Shown: positions 12,775 through 26,110, numbered from the stretch's first letter. The stretch is 64,000 nt of DNA from Arachis hypogaea (GCF_003086295.3 NC_092043.1:49132598-49196597); one strand, 5' to 3'. Made by a program: numbers and translations. Notes: generated by a model not told the origin, from the letters alone.

Positions 12775-14040
12775 ACTGTCCACAAAAACCCTAATTTCAC
12801 ATCGAAACGATGTGCAACACAGAACCTCCAAGAATTCAGGACTTAACTTTCAAGCCAACGTCAGTTTCCTAATTCCTATACCAACTAACACGTTGGAATC
12901 TCGCACCTCTGACGAATAGAAAAAACACTGAAAAACAACAAGAACGCGCGCAGAATTTCGATTCCAAAACCCTCGGAATCGAACAATGACGCGACCAACG
13001 AAAGGAGGAACGAGAAGGGAGAAAATCAGCGAATTGTTGTTGTCGTTGTTGTTCTTTGGATTTTGCGAATCGCGTTGTGAGAGTTTGGAAGCGTTTGATT
13101 TGGATTTCGGGAACAGATTGGGACGAGAACGATGAAGAAAAAATCCCGGGAAAAAGGAAGCGTTAAAGAGAAATAAATTTTCCCGAGAAACAAACAATTT
13201 GAAATTGGCGTTTGAGAGAAGAAAAACGCATTGTGTTGTGATATATTTATGTGTGTGTGTGTGGAGTATGCTATTGCTTGAGAATTAATTAATTGAATTT
13301 TTCTTAAATTTAATAAAAAAAATTAAATAATTCCCTTTCATAAATGGATCTTATAATAATAACTGTAAAAAGATATAAAATAACGGATCACGAATTTGAA
13401 GAAATATAAGTCAACTATTTCATAGTAAGCAGTAATAATGGTTTGAAGGGTTTTAATCAGTATCTGTTCTAAAAATACATATTAAAATTATTAATTAAAA
13501 AAATACAAAAAATATGGACAAATTTAGTGGTTAATATTTTGTCGTATATTTATTAAAATACAAAATTTAAAAAGAATTACTAATAATAATCTTAACATAT
13601 ATCTAAAAAATATATATTAATTAAATCATTCTTTTAAAAAATACAAAGAATTTCGAGAAATATAAATTTATGTGAAATAATAGAAAGAAAATACTATAAT
13701 TGAAAAAAAATCCGTTTTAATTAATATTACGCGTATTTCCTTTCGTTTTGTTGATATTTTTATATAAAACAATAAAAATTAAAAAAAATTATGAGTTAAT
13801 ATAAGAAGATATAACATAATAAAATATGTTTGATTTACCATAATAATCAAATGTAATTGAGATTAAAATTCAAATAAACCTATTTATTTTTTTTTTTGGT
13901 CAAGAATCCTACTTATTTATTTAGATTTTCTGTTTTTGTCATAATTATTGCAATATTGTAAACCTTTTTTTTTTTGGTCTAGCAAGTATTGTAAACAAAA
14001 ATTGGAAATGGATATTGTACTTTTTTATTTGAGAATGTTT
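12775..14040. other. ATX 5' leader, promoter and AT-rich flank
   Basis: On the minus strand, 12775 to about 13200 is more GC-balanced and looks like the transcribed leader and core promoter of ATX. A 115-codon open frame there (12850-13197) has no recognisable domain and is best read as leader. From 13260 to 13980 the sequence is AT-rich and shows nothing identifiable. Confidence 0.5.
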
Positions 14041-14600
14041 AGGGCCATAGCCTATTGGACCAAAAAGCCCAATATAAACAAGGTCTTATATTTTAGGCCT
14101 GCAGAAAAACCCCAACACAACGTGTGCACTTCTATTTCATCACACTTCCATGGTTCAATCCTCAGTCCTGTGGCGGCGCTGTTTCTATCTTCTTCTTCTT
14201 CTTCTTCTTTCCTCAACAACTCTCTACTTCTATGTTTCAATTTCCATTCCTTTAGTTCAAAATACTGTGTTTTCTTTCTTCTATTTAATTGCTTTTGGTT
14301 TAGGGTTCTCTGTTTGGATTTTTGGGAACAACAGAATCAATCAAACGTCGACATGTTTGATGGTAAAGTTCAAATCTTTTTTCAATTGGGTATCTAAAAA
14401 GAGAAAAAGACTGGCATGGAAATGATGGTTATAGTAAAAGGTTTGAGCTGGAAGAACAAACATTGGGTAGTAATGGCAGTGTTGTTGAAGCAAAAGGGCA
14501 ATTTGGTCAATGAAGAAGACCCCTGTTCCTTGCAAAGCTATTGCAATGTGACACTGCGCAACTTCTTCTAAATAAAAAAGAGGGTGTTAAGAAAAAGGCG
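14040..14600 (+). other. Orphan promoter-like patch with short open frames
   Basis: This patch is less AT-rich than its surroundings. It contains AAAAGCCCAATATAAAC (a GCCCA-type element and a TATA-like stretch), then a pyrimidine-rich leader with a (CTT)n tract at 14190-14210. An ATG at 14150 opens 91 codons with a hydrophobic Leu/Phe-rich start; another frame from 13948 runs 149 codons. I recognise no family. It could be the first exon of a lost gene, a noncoding transcript, or chance. Confidence 0.3.
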
Positions 14601-15545
14601 TGGGTTGCATTCTAGTATGGATTGACAACCTAGACTTCTCCCAACACTTTTTGTTGATTGTGTTTTTTTGTTTTCAATGCACTGTCTAATGCTTCCAATG
14701 TAACTTCCAGCATTGATTAAAAGCCTTCGTACTGATCCTTGCCACAATTCCTCTTGGGAATTATGTTTTGCATTTTGTAACTATTTCAATATGGGTTTAG
14801 GGTCATGTTTTTACATGGTTAGATTAGTGCTTTAGGTTTGAAAGTAGGGTTTTTTCAAGCTTGTTAGAACAAGGTGGAAACTTAGTATAGTTATCATCGT
14901 ATATGAAAGTTGTTAGATGATTAATTAAATTATTTAATAATTTTAATTATTAATTTCATATAAAATTAATTATATCTAAGTTTTTATTTTTAATTTATGA
15001 GAAGTTGGTAATTGAATAATTTTTAATTATTAAATATACATTAAAAGTACTAAGATTTCACCCTTAATCATTAATCTTCTCAATACACTTTGATAATGAT
15101 CCAGTCCCATAAAATAAACACTACCTTTTGCTGCTATTCCAAATCTGTTCTTGAGAGTTTTTTAGTAGAACATTTTAATTAATTTTAAAATTTTTTATTT
15201 TATTAGACAAATTTATTTTTATATCAAAATATATATTTGTTTAAATAAAAAATTAAATTTTAAAATTTTAAAAATTTTTACGAAATGCCAAATCTTTATT
15301 AAATAAACAATAAAAATTAATTTGTTTAATTTTTTATTAAAATTTAATATAAAAATTATTGTCTTATAAATAAAAGATTATATATTAATTTTGTAATTAA
15401 AATTTATTGAAGATTAAACTTTTTAATTAAAATTTTTTAAGAAATTAATTTAATATATTACTCTTATTTTTTATTTTATCCAAACGAGTTAAAAAAACAT
15501 ATTGTCCCTTTTTTTGTTTTATGTGAAATTTTTTTTATTTTATTA
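14600..15545. other. AT-rich intergenic DNA
   Basis: No supportable feature. The sequence becomes very AT-rich after 14880, with long runs of A and T and short imperfect inverted repeats around 15170-15300 (AATTTTAAAATTTTTTATT and its mirror). No coding signal. Confidence 0.5.
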
Positions 15546-15547
15546 AT

Positions 15548-16075
15548 GATGAGATAATACTCAATTTAGTCTCTGAATTTATATACGAATTTCAATTTAG
15601 TTCCTAAAATTGTCTTTATTTAGTTCCTAATAAACTTTGCGAAATGACTTATGTTAGTCCTTGAAATAATTTTCAATATATAGGCTTTAATAGAATGTTG
15701 TCTTAGACACGTGGACACCACGCTAAACTCTGTAAAATGATGTTGTTTTGGTTTTGACACTTAAATCACTCAAAAACAACATCCTAAGTGGTGTTTATTG
15801 AAACTTTACCTAACAAAACAAGTGATGCGATATCATTTTTAAGTTATTTAAATGCCAAAACTAAAATTACATCATTTTACAAGTTTCAATGTGGTATTTG
15901 ATTGTCTATTTTAATGCTTTATTAATATTTTTGAACTAAAAATCATTTCAGAGACTAATACGGATCACATTTATAAAATTTGGAGACTAAATAAAGATAA
16001 TTAGAACTTCAAAAACTAAATTAAAATTTTCGTATAAGTTTAGATACCAAATTAAATATTAACTCAATAAAATTA
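15548..16075. mobile_element. Non-autonomous DNA transposon with long TIRs
   Basis: The left arm (15548-15670) reads AATACTCAATTTAGTCTCTG, then TTTCAATTTAGTTCCTAAAA, then GTCTTTATTTAGTTCC. The right arm (15950-16075) is its diverged reverse complement: GAGACTAAATAAAGATAA, AAAAACTAAATTAAAATT, then TACCAAATTAAATATTAAC. The arms are about 120 bp each around a 280 bp core that has no coding capacity. The architecture is Mutator-like/MITE. Exact termini and target duplication are unclear. Confidence 0.62.
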
Positions 16076-16079
16076 GAGT

Positions 16080-19000
16080 CTAATGTAGTCAAACAATCTA
16101 ACATTTTGCAATAAGAACAAAATCAACTCACAAAAGTCAAAATTATTTAAAATTAAAAAAAATATAAAATAAGGTAGAACTTATCTATATTAAGATGAGT
16201 CGTAAATGTTAGGTTGAAAAATTAAATTAAGTAAATGAACTTTTTATTCTATACATATGTATGGCTTAATTATTAGATAGATAGATAGATAAAGTATTTA
16301 TATTTTAACTGAATCAGCAGGGACCACTGACCACACATATAAAATGATAATCAAAATCATTATAAGTGTTAGTCGGTAATAATTATTTATGTTAATATTT
16401 TTGTAATTTGTTTAATTAGTACTTATTATGTTCTCTTTATTTGATGATCTAGTCACTGCTGACCGCATTAGGCATTAATAGTGATGTAGAATACTCCATT
16501 TATTTTATTTGTCCTAAGTAAAATTACATATTATATACATATATATCAAGCACTAGTTGAATTCAAGATCTATTGGTTTGTGTTGAAATAATTCTGGTTT
16601 AGTCATCGTGTTACATCCATTAATAAGTTGATAAATTAAAGTTGTTCATGATGCTTCATTTTCCATTGGTTTTCCGCTTTTCCTGGACTTGAACTATTCT
16701 TTAATAATATCATGATGAAAGAGTTTTCTATATGAATTGAATCAGATAATGCAGGTATTAGAAGAGTAGTTCATAAACTCCCATTTAGCAGGAATAATAA
16801 TGACTCATGATTTAATAAAGATTTATTTGTTCAGCACGCACTAAAAATACCACGGAACCAATCTATTTGGTAAAAGTAATTTTCAAAAATTTTTATAGAA
16901 TAAAAATTTGCCAACAAAAAAAAATGATCTAAAATTCGTTGAAAATTGATTTTAATGTTTATTCTAATATTATCATGCATCTGGTGGGTACTGTATTTTG
17001 GTATTTTGTAAAATATAAGTTAATATTTATGTAAATATAACATCAAATAAATTAAAGGATATCATAATGAATTCATTGAACCTTGATGGAATTTAGTCTA
17101 ATTTCACTTTGAAGCAAAAGTGCTTTTTCTTATCCATCTACCAAGATAAGCCTTAGTTATTGTTATCAAGAGTTATTGGGCATGCCAATGTTTAATGTAA
17201 CCAAATTTAGGACTTTATTTAATCTTAAGAGTTGAAGTAAATTTGAATCGAAAAATTCAATTTGTATATGATAATAAACTTTTTTTTTATATCGCTAATG
17301 TTATAAAATTATTTTTTTAGAAAGTCTAGGGAGATAGCAATTTTGTTAAAATTTGGCTAGCACTTAACCATTAAAAGTAAAATAAGTAATTCTGCACCAT
17401 TGGATATAATCTCCCACTATTAAATACACTTATGATGATTGATTGATGGCTATATATCACAATTTTTTCTCGTCCCCTAGCACTCCTCTAATTTTGTTTT
17501 CAAAAATTTAAACTGGAGAGACATATAAATAAATATAATTGTATTCTTTAACATATATCTCCTTCATATATTTTTTTTTAATTTGTATAAATTATATATA
17601 AGTTTTATTTTTCTTTTTATTTGTCATATATACTAAAATTTTTTTTTAGAATTAATATAGATTAAACTTTAAATTTTTTGGTTATAAAAACTTTATAATA
17701 CTATATCATAGAATTATTGTTATTCCTAAAACTTTAAAATAATAAAAATAAACGACGAATGATTATATTTCTAGTAGCTAAGACGACCTATAAAAAGTCA
17801 TGATATGATTGATGTATACCTTGGTGTTGGTCCAATGCATTAACCACATTATGCTATCTTAATACTATGTTTTTAGGGTTCTTGCATGGTGATGTTATGC
17901 CAAAATGCTTAATTAGTGCCCGACATTAGTGGAGACTAGAGAGCATGTAACAATCCAATTTTAATTTGAAAGAGAAGTTTCAACTCCTTCTAATTGCATT
18001 GTAAACCAGGTGGAGTATATATCATAATGTGGTTTTCATTTTTAGGGTTCTAAGAAATTGCAAGTCAATTTTGTAGGGTAGAATAGTAGACCAACAATAT
18101 AATTGTGATCATAACTATATTCACATTTGTTGCATCATCATGGTACCCTTTTGTAACACATTGATGTAACAATTATTGAACACAACCCCACTTTGCAATG
18201 TTTTTTGTGTCACAATTATTCTTCGTCAGCATATATTAGGTTAAAATAAGAAAAATCTTAGACCTATAAACGTAAAGTATAATTTAATAACTAAATAAAT
18301 AAAATTAAAATATATTAAATTAAATTGAACATTATAAAAATATAAATTAAAATAATTTTAAATAATATTTAAATTTTTTATATCACGAATATTTGAAACA
18401 CGCATCACTATTATTTAAGACAATCCCATTTTGCAATGTTTTTGTGTCACAATTATTCCTCATAAGCAATTAAGCATATATATTTTGTGTTTCAATGTGT
18501 TTGTGGGGCTCCCATATAAGAGAAAAGAGTTTTGGTCATATAAGGAATGAAGCAAAAAGAAGTTAACAAAGAAAGAAGTAGTAGAGAACTAGAGATTCTC
18601 ATGACCAAAAGTTTTTTGTTCCAAAACCATACTCTAGTGGTTGCACAAAAAAATGAACCTAATGTTGGAAAAATTTATGACTCATGGAATTAAAATGTTG
18701 AGTGGCAAAGTATTTATTAGAAGAAATTCATTTTTGTTACTAAAATTATTATGTAAATAAGCTCCTAGCTAGAAAATAATAAAATAAAAAATAAGAAAGG
18801 AATTTAACCCATTATTTATTAAGTCAATTTTAGAATATGAAATCGACCCAAGATAAAAAATGTCAAAAATGTATGGAGTAAAAAATATAACTTATCATTA
18901 ATTTTATTAAATATGTTGATTTCAAGAAGTAAGTTAATTAATTAAGCAACATTGTTTATATTTTTGAATTTTTTAGTTTATCATATCTTTCAATTTAAAA

Positions 19001-19905
19001 AATTAAAGATTAATTCGTTATGAATATAAATTTTATTTGTTGGTCAACAAATTATTATATATAAAAATAAAATTTAAACTATTATCACTTATTTAAATAA
19101 ATAAGTGATTTAATTGTTTGAATAACTCAAATTAGTTAAATACCCTTGAAATTTAAATAAAAGAGATCCTTAATTAAAAAGTGGGTTTGGTTTTGATGAT
19201 GAAAGGTCATTCCAATATTTGTGCAATAAATTAGAGAATTTGGGTTGGACAAGAGTTTTGGACTCCTCAACTCAAAAACTCACTAGATTCTCCAGCAAAA
19301 ATAGATTGATTTTATTGGCTAGGCTTGGCCAATCACAACATAGGCACTTATTAGCATTGGTAAAAAGGTTTAATAATTAATTAATTAATTAAACTTTGCA
19401 CCAATAGCAAAACATAGTTAATTAAGCAAAGGCACGTGTAGTACACTATACATACAAGAATGTCTAGTAACAACTATACCATGAAATAATGGTCTTAAAA
19501 GTTATTAAGAACCATACTTTTAATCAATAAAACCCTTTCTATGTATAGAAAAAATGTTGTTACATAATCTACACCGCCCCATAAGATTTGCATAGTGGAA
19601 ATTATAGGTCTTGGAATGTCTATCCTTTAGTGGCCACTGTCCTTTAGTTGGCACTTTGTTGTTACATGGTTATCTCTTGCCAAAAGGGTATTAAAATATT
19701 AAGGGGTGAAAAATATCATAATAGAGATAATTTTCTTAGATATTTGCTATGTATGTTGTTGTATATTTTTAATATTTTGTGGACATTTTGGAAAGGAAAA
19801 TTTAAAAAAAAAATAACCGTGTGAAAAACATTAATTAATTAATATCATTTATAATATAAAAAAAATAAGATTATACATGTCATTGTTCAACTTTTTATAT
19901 ATATT
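16080..19905. other. AT-rich gene desert segment
   Basis: About 3.8 kb without a gene. Visible items are a short (TAGA)n near 16277-16290 and a pair of ~45 bp direct repeats (18190 and 18427, listed separately). I see no domain in six frames and no tRNA-like fold. Confidence 0.5.
18186..18475. repeat. Pair of ~45 bp direct repeats
   Basis: Two near-identical stretches share TTTGCAATGTTTTT, GTGTCACAATTATTC and then CTCAT/CGTCAGCA-like ends, at about 18190-18232 and 18427-18468. The ~190 bp between them is AT-rich. It may be a local duplication or the footprint of an insertion. Confidence 0.6.
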
Positions 19906-19914
19906 GATCCATTT

Positions 19915-20290
19915 GTTATAACTCGGCCTCAATAAGAGTCTATGAACTCGAAAACTGAACAAAATTCAAATAATCTTGCGCAAGTTTAAATCAGCGCAAG
20001 AATCACTCTCCATAAATCTCTTTACACAAATTCAAACGGGTCATTAAGACACAGTTATTAGATAATTGGCGAAAATTTTTTAACGGTTTCAAAAATAATG
20101 ATAATCGTCTACAAACGCAATAATTTTATAAATACAATAAGACTTAATTGATAGAGGTACGTGATTCACTCTAAATATTATTCTTATTACTTTACAATTT
20201 TACTAATTTAAATGTTGAAGTACTTAGGTATCTACTGCTGCTATTTTTTAAAAGAGTCGACGTATAATTCATCCACTCCAAAAAATTATC
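19915..20290 (+). repeat. Possible decayed LTR
   Basis: The segment has the feel of the end of a plant LTR: TGTTATAACTCGGCCTCAAT near 19914, then GATTCACTCTAAATATTATTC, TTACTTTACAATTTTACT and AAGTACTTAGGTATCTACTG near 20160-20240. Similar word order occurs at the ends of some Ty3/gypsy LTRs. I see no partner LTR or internal domain nearby, so this is weakly supported. Confidence 0.3.
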
Positions 20291-20299
20291 TTTTTAAAT

Positions 20300-21625
20300 T
20301 TCTAATACATATTTGTAACTAATAAACGAAAAAGAAAGAATTAGCTAGTTAATGTTTAATTAAGACTTCAAGACATATAATTGTATATGGAACATTATTT
20401 AATAATATGAGAATGTATAATTATTAAATATATAACTAAAATGCAATTATTTGAAAAAAGTATTAATATTTAAGTTGTATTTTATTAGAAAATAAATACT
20501 AGAAAGAAAAGTATATATGGAGTTCTGTATTTAAAATAACCTGAATAATTATTTGTAATTATTAATTAAAAATTTTCGCCTATTTATGTTTTACATATAT
20601 ACGACTAATGGATTAATAATAAGCATTGCTTTCTGTGTGTTATTGATTCACATTTCTGTTTATATTATAATAATTAATTTGAAATTAGTTGATAAACGAT
20701 AAACTTTTTTAGTATCATAAGCAATAAGATTGAGTTTAAATATTGGGAAAAATATTTATTAAAAAGAACAAATAAATGATTAAAAAAGATATAGGTTATT
20801 AGAAACAGAAGAAATCAAACCAATTAAATATCCCAAAATTAGACATTAGAAATAGTCTAATTTGTAACGATGTTTTATTATTGTTTCTTTCTTAAAAAAA
20901 AAAAAAAAAAAAGAAGAAAGTGTCCTAAGTGGCAAAATAGCTGATGACACATTGTTCAACTTTGTGCTTTTCTATCTTCACAATAATATAATTCGCATAT
21001 GACATTACACATCTTCTTTAATTTAATTTCATATTACATTTAATTCAATTGTATATTAATTTTATATTTTTCAAGCAATCAATTTTAATCTCTGCAAATT
21101 ACAAAAGGATTATTCTAACGGAAAATAAACTTTAGGGATGATTTTGATTAAAAAAAAATTATGGATAAATTTAATTTTGACTCTAAATTATAAAGACTAA
21201 AAGAAAAGTTATCTCTAAAATTAATATTAATATTACTTATTTGATAAAAATATTATATTTAAATTTATATAAAATGATATATTTAATTCTATTCTTATAA
21301 CAGAAGTAAAAATTTTACTTTTTTTAGGGTTGGTAAAGTATTTTTAAAGGAAGGCTAATTATAAAGAAAGACATTAATTAAAATGTAAATTCTGGTGATA
21401 TTTGAATTTTCGTTGAATCATGGCTCCCTCCTCTTTACTCTTTTACTGTACCACTATCTGCGGTACTACTATCAGATAGTTACCATTTATTATAGGTAAA
21501 AGACTTATTTTTGTCAAATAAACGGCAAAATCAAGTATTAATCTCAAATCTTTTTTTTTCAAAAATTACTCAGTAAATCTTCTTTATAACTCCAAGAGAA
21601 GGTAAATTAAAGACACAATTCAATG
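20300..21625. other. AT-rich intergenic DNA
   Basis: No gene or recognisable element. It contains a poly-A run at 20894-20912. No convincing open frame. Confidence 0.5.
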
Positions 21626-21629
21626 GGTG

Positions 21630-22366
21630 ATAAACAAAGAAAAAACATATGATGTTGCATCAGGGTACAAGATTATATTGCTTATCAATTTTACCATACC
21701 TACTCTGTTGAATTTTGTCCGAACTTCATGCAACAGAAATCAATTTGGAGCCATTTATAAAAGTTGAAAATCTCTCATAAGATTTTGTTCTTTGCGTAAA
21801 AAATCCTACATGGTAAGCTTCCTGTTCTGCTTTTCATCGACCAACGGTTCCCATCTATTTCGGCAACTTGTCCAATCTGCAAGTCAGTCCCAGAATCACT
21901 TATGCACTGTATATTTTTCTGTGGAGACGCTAATCTAGTGTGGAAGAAGAATTCTTTGTCTTACCTCATTCCAGATCCTAGATGTTCCTTCTTTTTCAAT
22001 TGGTGGAAGGATTCGGTGTTACAAACTAGATTTCAAGGAACAAGCTCTCAAAGAGCTCGACTAGTTTTGATATAGCTTGGAATATTTGGAATGAGAGGTG
22101 TCGGCCAGTTTTCGAACATGTTCAGGAGCCTTCGAAAAAAGTGTTAGCAATATCGCTTAAGTTGAACTAGGAGTTATCTATTTTATCTTATGTATAGTGC
22201 CCTAATATTTTTTTCATGTTTTTTTTTATATTATTTTTTTCTTACAATTTCACATGTTCATGAATAGTTGATAATCCCTTTTTTATTTCTTTTGTCCTGA
22301 TTTTTGGATATTATATTTATTTTTTTATCGAATAAAATACAATTATTATCTTTAAAAAATAAATAA
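21630..22366 (+). mobile_element. LINE 3' half, decayed (zf-RVT region)
   Basis: Conceptual translation with several breaks shows, in order, a stretch like HDVASGYKIIY (the usual segment before zf-RVT in plant LINEs), then a zf-RVT zinc knuckle reading CPICKSVPESLMHCIFFC (about 21870-21925), and, after a stop and frame change near 22070, DIAWNIWNERCRPVFEH. The element ends in an A-rich tail after AATAAAATAC near 22332. Non-LTR retrotransposons truncate at the 5' end on insertion, which fits. It is no longer coding. Confidence 0.78.
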
Positions 22367-22369
22367 ATA

Positions 22370-23714
22370 TGCTATATGACGTATATATATCCAGAACATA
22401 CTGGTGTTCAAACTTATCTACTATATGACATATATGTTTTTACAAATTAATGTTCATGAACAAACAAAAAGATCAGACTCAAAAATATGGAACCGAAGTG
22501 ACCGCAATTGATTTTCCTTTTGGGATTAATTAATATTACAATTATTGCTGGAAAACTATGAACCATGTAAATTGTGATAAAAACAAAATATTCAAAAATT
22601 AGAGAAGACAGTGAAAGTTTGTCATTACCTTTTTTATTAAATCAAATTAATTAGTTAGTTTGTTTTTCATTTCAATTGTTTCAAAGTTATGATGTACACG
22701 CTTTTATGTTTTCTCTAAAATGAGCTTTAAATAAGAACCCTAGCTAGTGTTTTTAAAACAGCGTATTCATCTTTGATTTGTATATGAATATCATTATCAT
22801 ATATATTTTGATATTATCCAACCTTTAAAAACATTATTATTATTTTATAATTATATACAATAGGCATTAACCGTAAATATTGACATGCATACATAAATTA
22901 TTGTATGTATCACTTATAATTAAATCAATAAAAGACTTCTAATAAACGGTTACCTAACCGCTGCAAAAGATAACGCTATGGTGATCAGTGAATTTTTAAA
23001 GAAAAGTGAATTTTTTTTAAAAAAAAATACACAAAAAAATGTGTCATATATATATTTTATAAATTTAATAAAAAAATTTACTTTTCATCCATTTTTTTTT
23101 ACGAAAAAATTCTCCTTTGCAAATTCCAAAAAAAAACGCCGCTATATAAAATAAGGTGATTTGAATATTTAACTGCAATTTCCTCCGACCAGCTTAAAAT
23201 TTTCGTTTATGATGTCTGTAATAAGTGTATATAGTTCATTAATTTACTAACTGATGATGCAAATAATTTGTAAGAAAATAGGGTTATATAATTCTAATAA
23301 TTACAATTTTCGGTCTAACAAGAAATTGAAAGAATTATACTTCTTAATAATTATTTTTAATTTAATTAAGATTATATGAAAAGATAATGTGGTTGAAGAA
23401 AAATAATTTAACAATTTAAGGAATCAAAATTAACATAAAATATAATAGTATATATGTCAAAATTATCGACACTATGATATCCGACTATCTTTTTATTTAT
23501 TTTTTTAGTAAAATCACACAGAAAATAGTTAAAATATCAATTAAGTTCTTATAAATTTTTATTGGATATTTGAAAATTATTAATTAAGATAAAGTAATAT
23601 ATCTCTCTCTTTGGACGATTATTTAGCTAACGTATAAGATTGAAACTAACCGTAGATTGTTTCGTTGACTTCTACTTGAGAAATGTTTTTCAAAAAATTA
23701 GTATTACACTACAA

Positions 23715-23782
<68 letters not shown>

Positions 23783-25005
23783 TTTTTTTGTGGCTATCTA
23801 TTATCTAAAACAATACCTATTTTGCTCAGTGAATTATTATTGGAAGCTATTTTTGTTAGAATTTTGTGGACTTTTGATTATTTTTACATATAATTATATA
23901 CTATGGTCTATTATTAAAAATTTCAACCTCAACTAAAATAATTTAATTAATAATATTGAATATGCGCTTATCATTATATGTAGATATATTATAATGATGG
24001 GATGAATTAGAAATTAATAATAATGTTCTACTGTAACTGATTTTTTTTTCTTTTTCTTTTTTCTTTTTATAAAACTCGTACACACTAATAATAATTTAGA
24101 AGATCAATACCCAACTTAATTAGAAGACAAAGAATCAAAGATTCAAATATAAGTAAGTTTCTACGGATTCAACTTAATTTGTATACTTTTGGTAATGTTT
24201 AGTTCTGAGTTTTGCTTTGCCTTTCCATTATATTGGTCACTCAATCCTTATTCTTGGATTAAAGGCCATTTGAAAAGCTTTAAAGTTATTTTTTTTGAGC
24301 TTTTCATTTATAAAAAATAATAGTATTAATATTTAGTATAATTTTTAAAATTAGATTGTAATTTTTTAAGATACTATTTAAATGCTTATGAAAAAGTTAA
24401 AAAATGACTTCTTTCATAATAATTTTTTTTATCACATTTATTTTAAAATAAATAAGTATTTTTAGAACTAAAAAATTAAACACAAAACAACTTATTTATA
24501 AACTACTTTTAATATTATTTAAGTTATTTTTTTAAAAGGGAGCTTAATTAAATTGTTTACCCAAACAAAGCCTAATATGTTTACGCAATATCATAAAATT
24601 TTCAATGATAATTTCAAATAAGATTAGTTAGCTAATTAAGACGTATAAGATTGAAACCCTAGCTAAGTTAGCTAAATCTTAGTATTTATTAATTGTTGTA
24701 ATAATTAATGAATGTTAAATAAAGTAAATTCTGGCTATTTTTTGTTTACTTAGCATTACAGTATTGAAAAATATTTTTCGCAAATTTGTATGTTATCAAT
24801 TATAAAATAGTAATGTTAGAAAAAAATAGCTAGAATTAAACTTATCTTATTTAATATTTATAACAATTAATAAATATTAAATAAAATAAATTATGTTTAT
24901 TTTTTGGCTAATATTTTTAGTTACCAAATATTTTTTATTATAGACTTAGGACTATAATCTCTAAAATTAAGATAAAATAGCTAGAAGGTACGACAAATAA
25001 GATAG
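22370..25005. other. AT-rich intergenic DNA
   Basis: No gene. It contains a long (AT)n tract (23719-23776, listed separately) and, at about 24240-24590, a T/A-rich repeat-like unit ending TTGTTTACCCAAACAAAGCC. That last piece resembles the edge of common short plant transposons, but its other end is not clear. Confidence 0.5.
23719..23776. repeat. (AT)n microsatellite
   Basis: About 29 uninterrupted AT units. It creates an artefactual Tyr-Ile open frame. Confidence 0.97.
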
Positions 25006-25009
25006 TAAT

Positions 25010-26110
25010 TTATTTTTTTTTATGACTGAAAAAAATAAAAGACAAAGAAACAAAACACAAGCCAAGCCAAACTAATTAGAACTGATAGCCTCAAGCACTA
25101 GAATTTGCTTCAAATTTATACTAGACTTGATCCAAGAAACATGAGTTGATTCACTTCTTGCTCCAGATTCAGTCAACCAGTCAACAATACTGTTAGCTTC
25201 TCTTAGAATTAGATGGAACTGGACTGCCTAGTCTTTGGACAAAAGATCTTGGGGTTTTAACACAATATCCTTCTTCCATTTGTTTTGTGACTAGTTATAT
25301 TACTCAACACAAGATAAATATCAAGCGAGTCCGTATCACAAATAACATGCGTGCATCCAATTTTTCAGGCTATCATCAGTCCTTACTAAGATGTCAGCAG
25401 CTCACAACGACAAATAGATCAAACAAGAAGAGCACCTGAATGGCCCACCACCCATCTCCCTTTATCATCCCTCAGAACAAAACCAAAACCAACTCGCTGA
25501 GCTCCCTAAAGAACACTGGCATCGCAACTGACCCTGAAAGTGTCGTTGGGTGGAGACTCCCACTTGAATTTTCACTGAATATCTGAATAGATAAATCGGT
25601 TGTACTGAAAATTTATAAGATCAAAGTTCATATTTTTAGTTAGCATCGCCATTTTTTATCGAATCAAACTTCACGCAGGTTAAAAACCTCATAATATTAA
25701 TTAATGCCTCCATATCCATCATATTTTCGATGCGAAGAGGTAGTCCTTATTCGATATGTCCTGTTTGATTTAAGGAGTTAAATCAAACGATCTTCTAGTT
25801 TTAATGAAAAAAAATAGAAGATATTTTTGATTACTTTAACCCTATCATAATTTCTAAAATAGTATAAAAATTGATTCAGAATAAGCACTGCACTTCTTAC
25901 AAATATCATTGCTGGATGTTAACTTGCGAATGAACCGAAACGCATAAGGAGGGATAGCATTGTGAAAGGAAAGCCAAAACAAAAACTTAGATTTTTTTTC
26001 GGATGAAAGTCTTCCAGAATTAACTCCAGTCTTCACTTTTCTCCTATTGAAATTTTCTTTTCGCCAACCAAAAACAAAAAATATACTAAGATAGTACTTA
26101 ACATATGAAA
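25010..26110 (-). mobile_element. LINE 3' half, decayed (zf-RVT plus RNase H)
   Basis: On the minus strand the order is that of a plant LINE. At 26000-25860 a zf-RVT stretch reads KSKFLFWLSFHNAIPP, then CKKCSAYSES. At 25570-25290 an RVT_3/RNase H-like stretch reads FKWESPPNDTF, DASVL, GFGFVLRDDKGRWVVGHSGA and CDTDSLDIYL, broken by several stops. A T-run on the plus strand at 25012-25020 would be the poly-A end. It is inactive. The opposite orientation to the LINE at 21.6-22.4 kb means this is an independent insertion. Confidence 0.75.

Noticed and set aside
12829..12831. Upstream Met as the start of ATX
   Set aside because: It would add 19 residues (MEVLCCTSF...) unlike the short basic start expected; MMVKRT at 12774 fits better. 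Not excluded.
12850..13197. 115-codon minus-strand open frame upstream of ATX
   Set aside because: No domain; position and composition fit the ATX 5' leader.
23640..23936. 98-codon open frame with a Tyr-Ile run
   Set aside because: It is produced by the (AT)n microsatellite; no flanking domain or gene context.
24240..24600. MITE ending TTTACCCAAACAAAGCC
   Set aside because: I could not find a matching inverted left end, so I only mention it in the intergenic entry.
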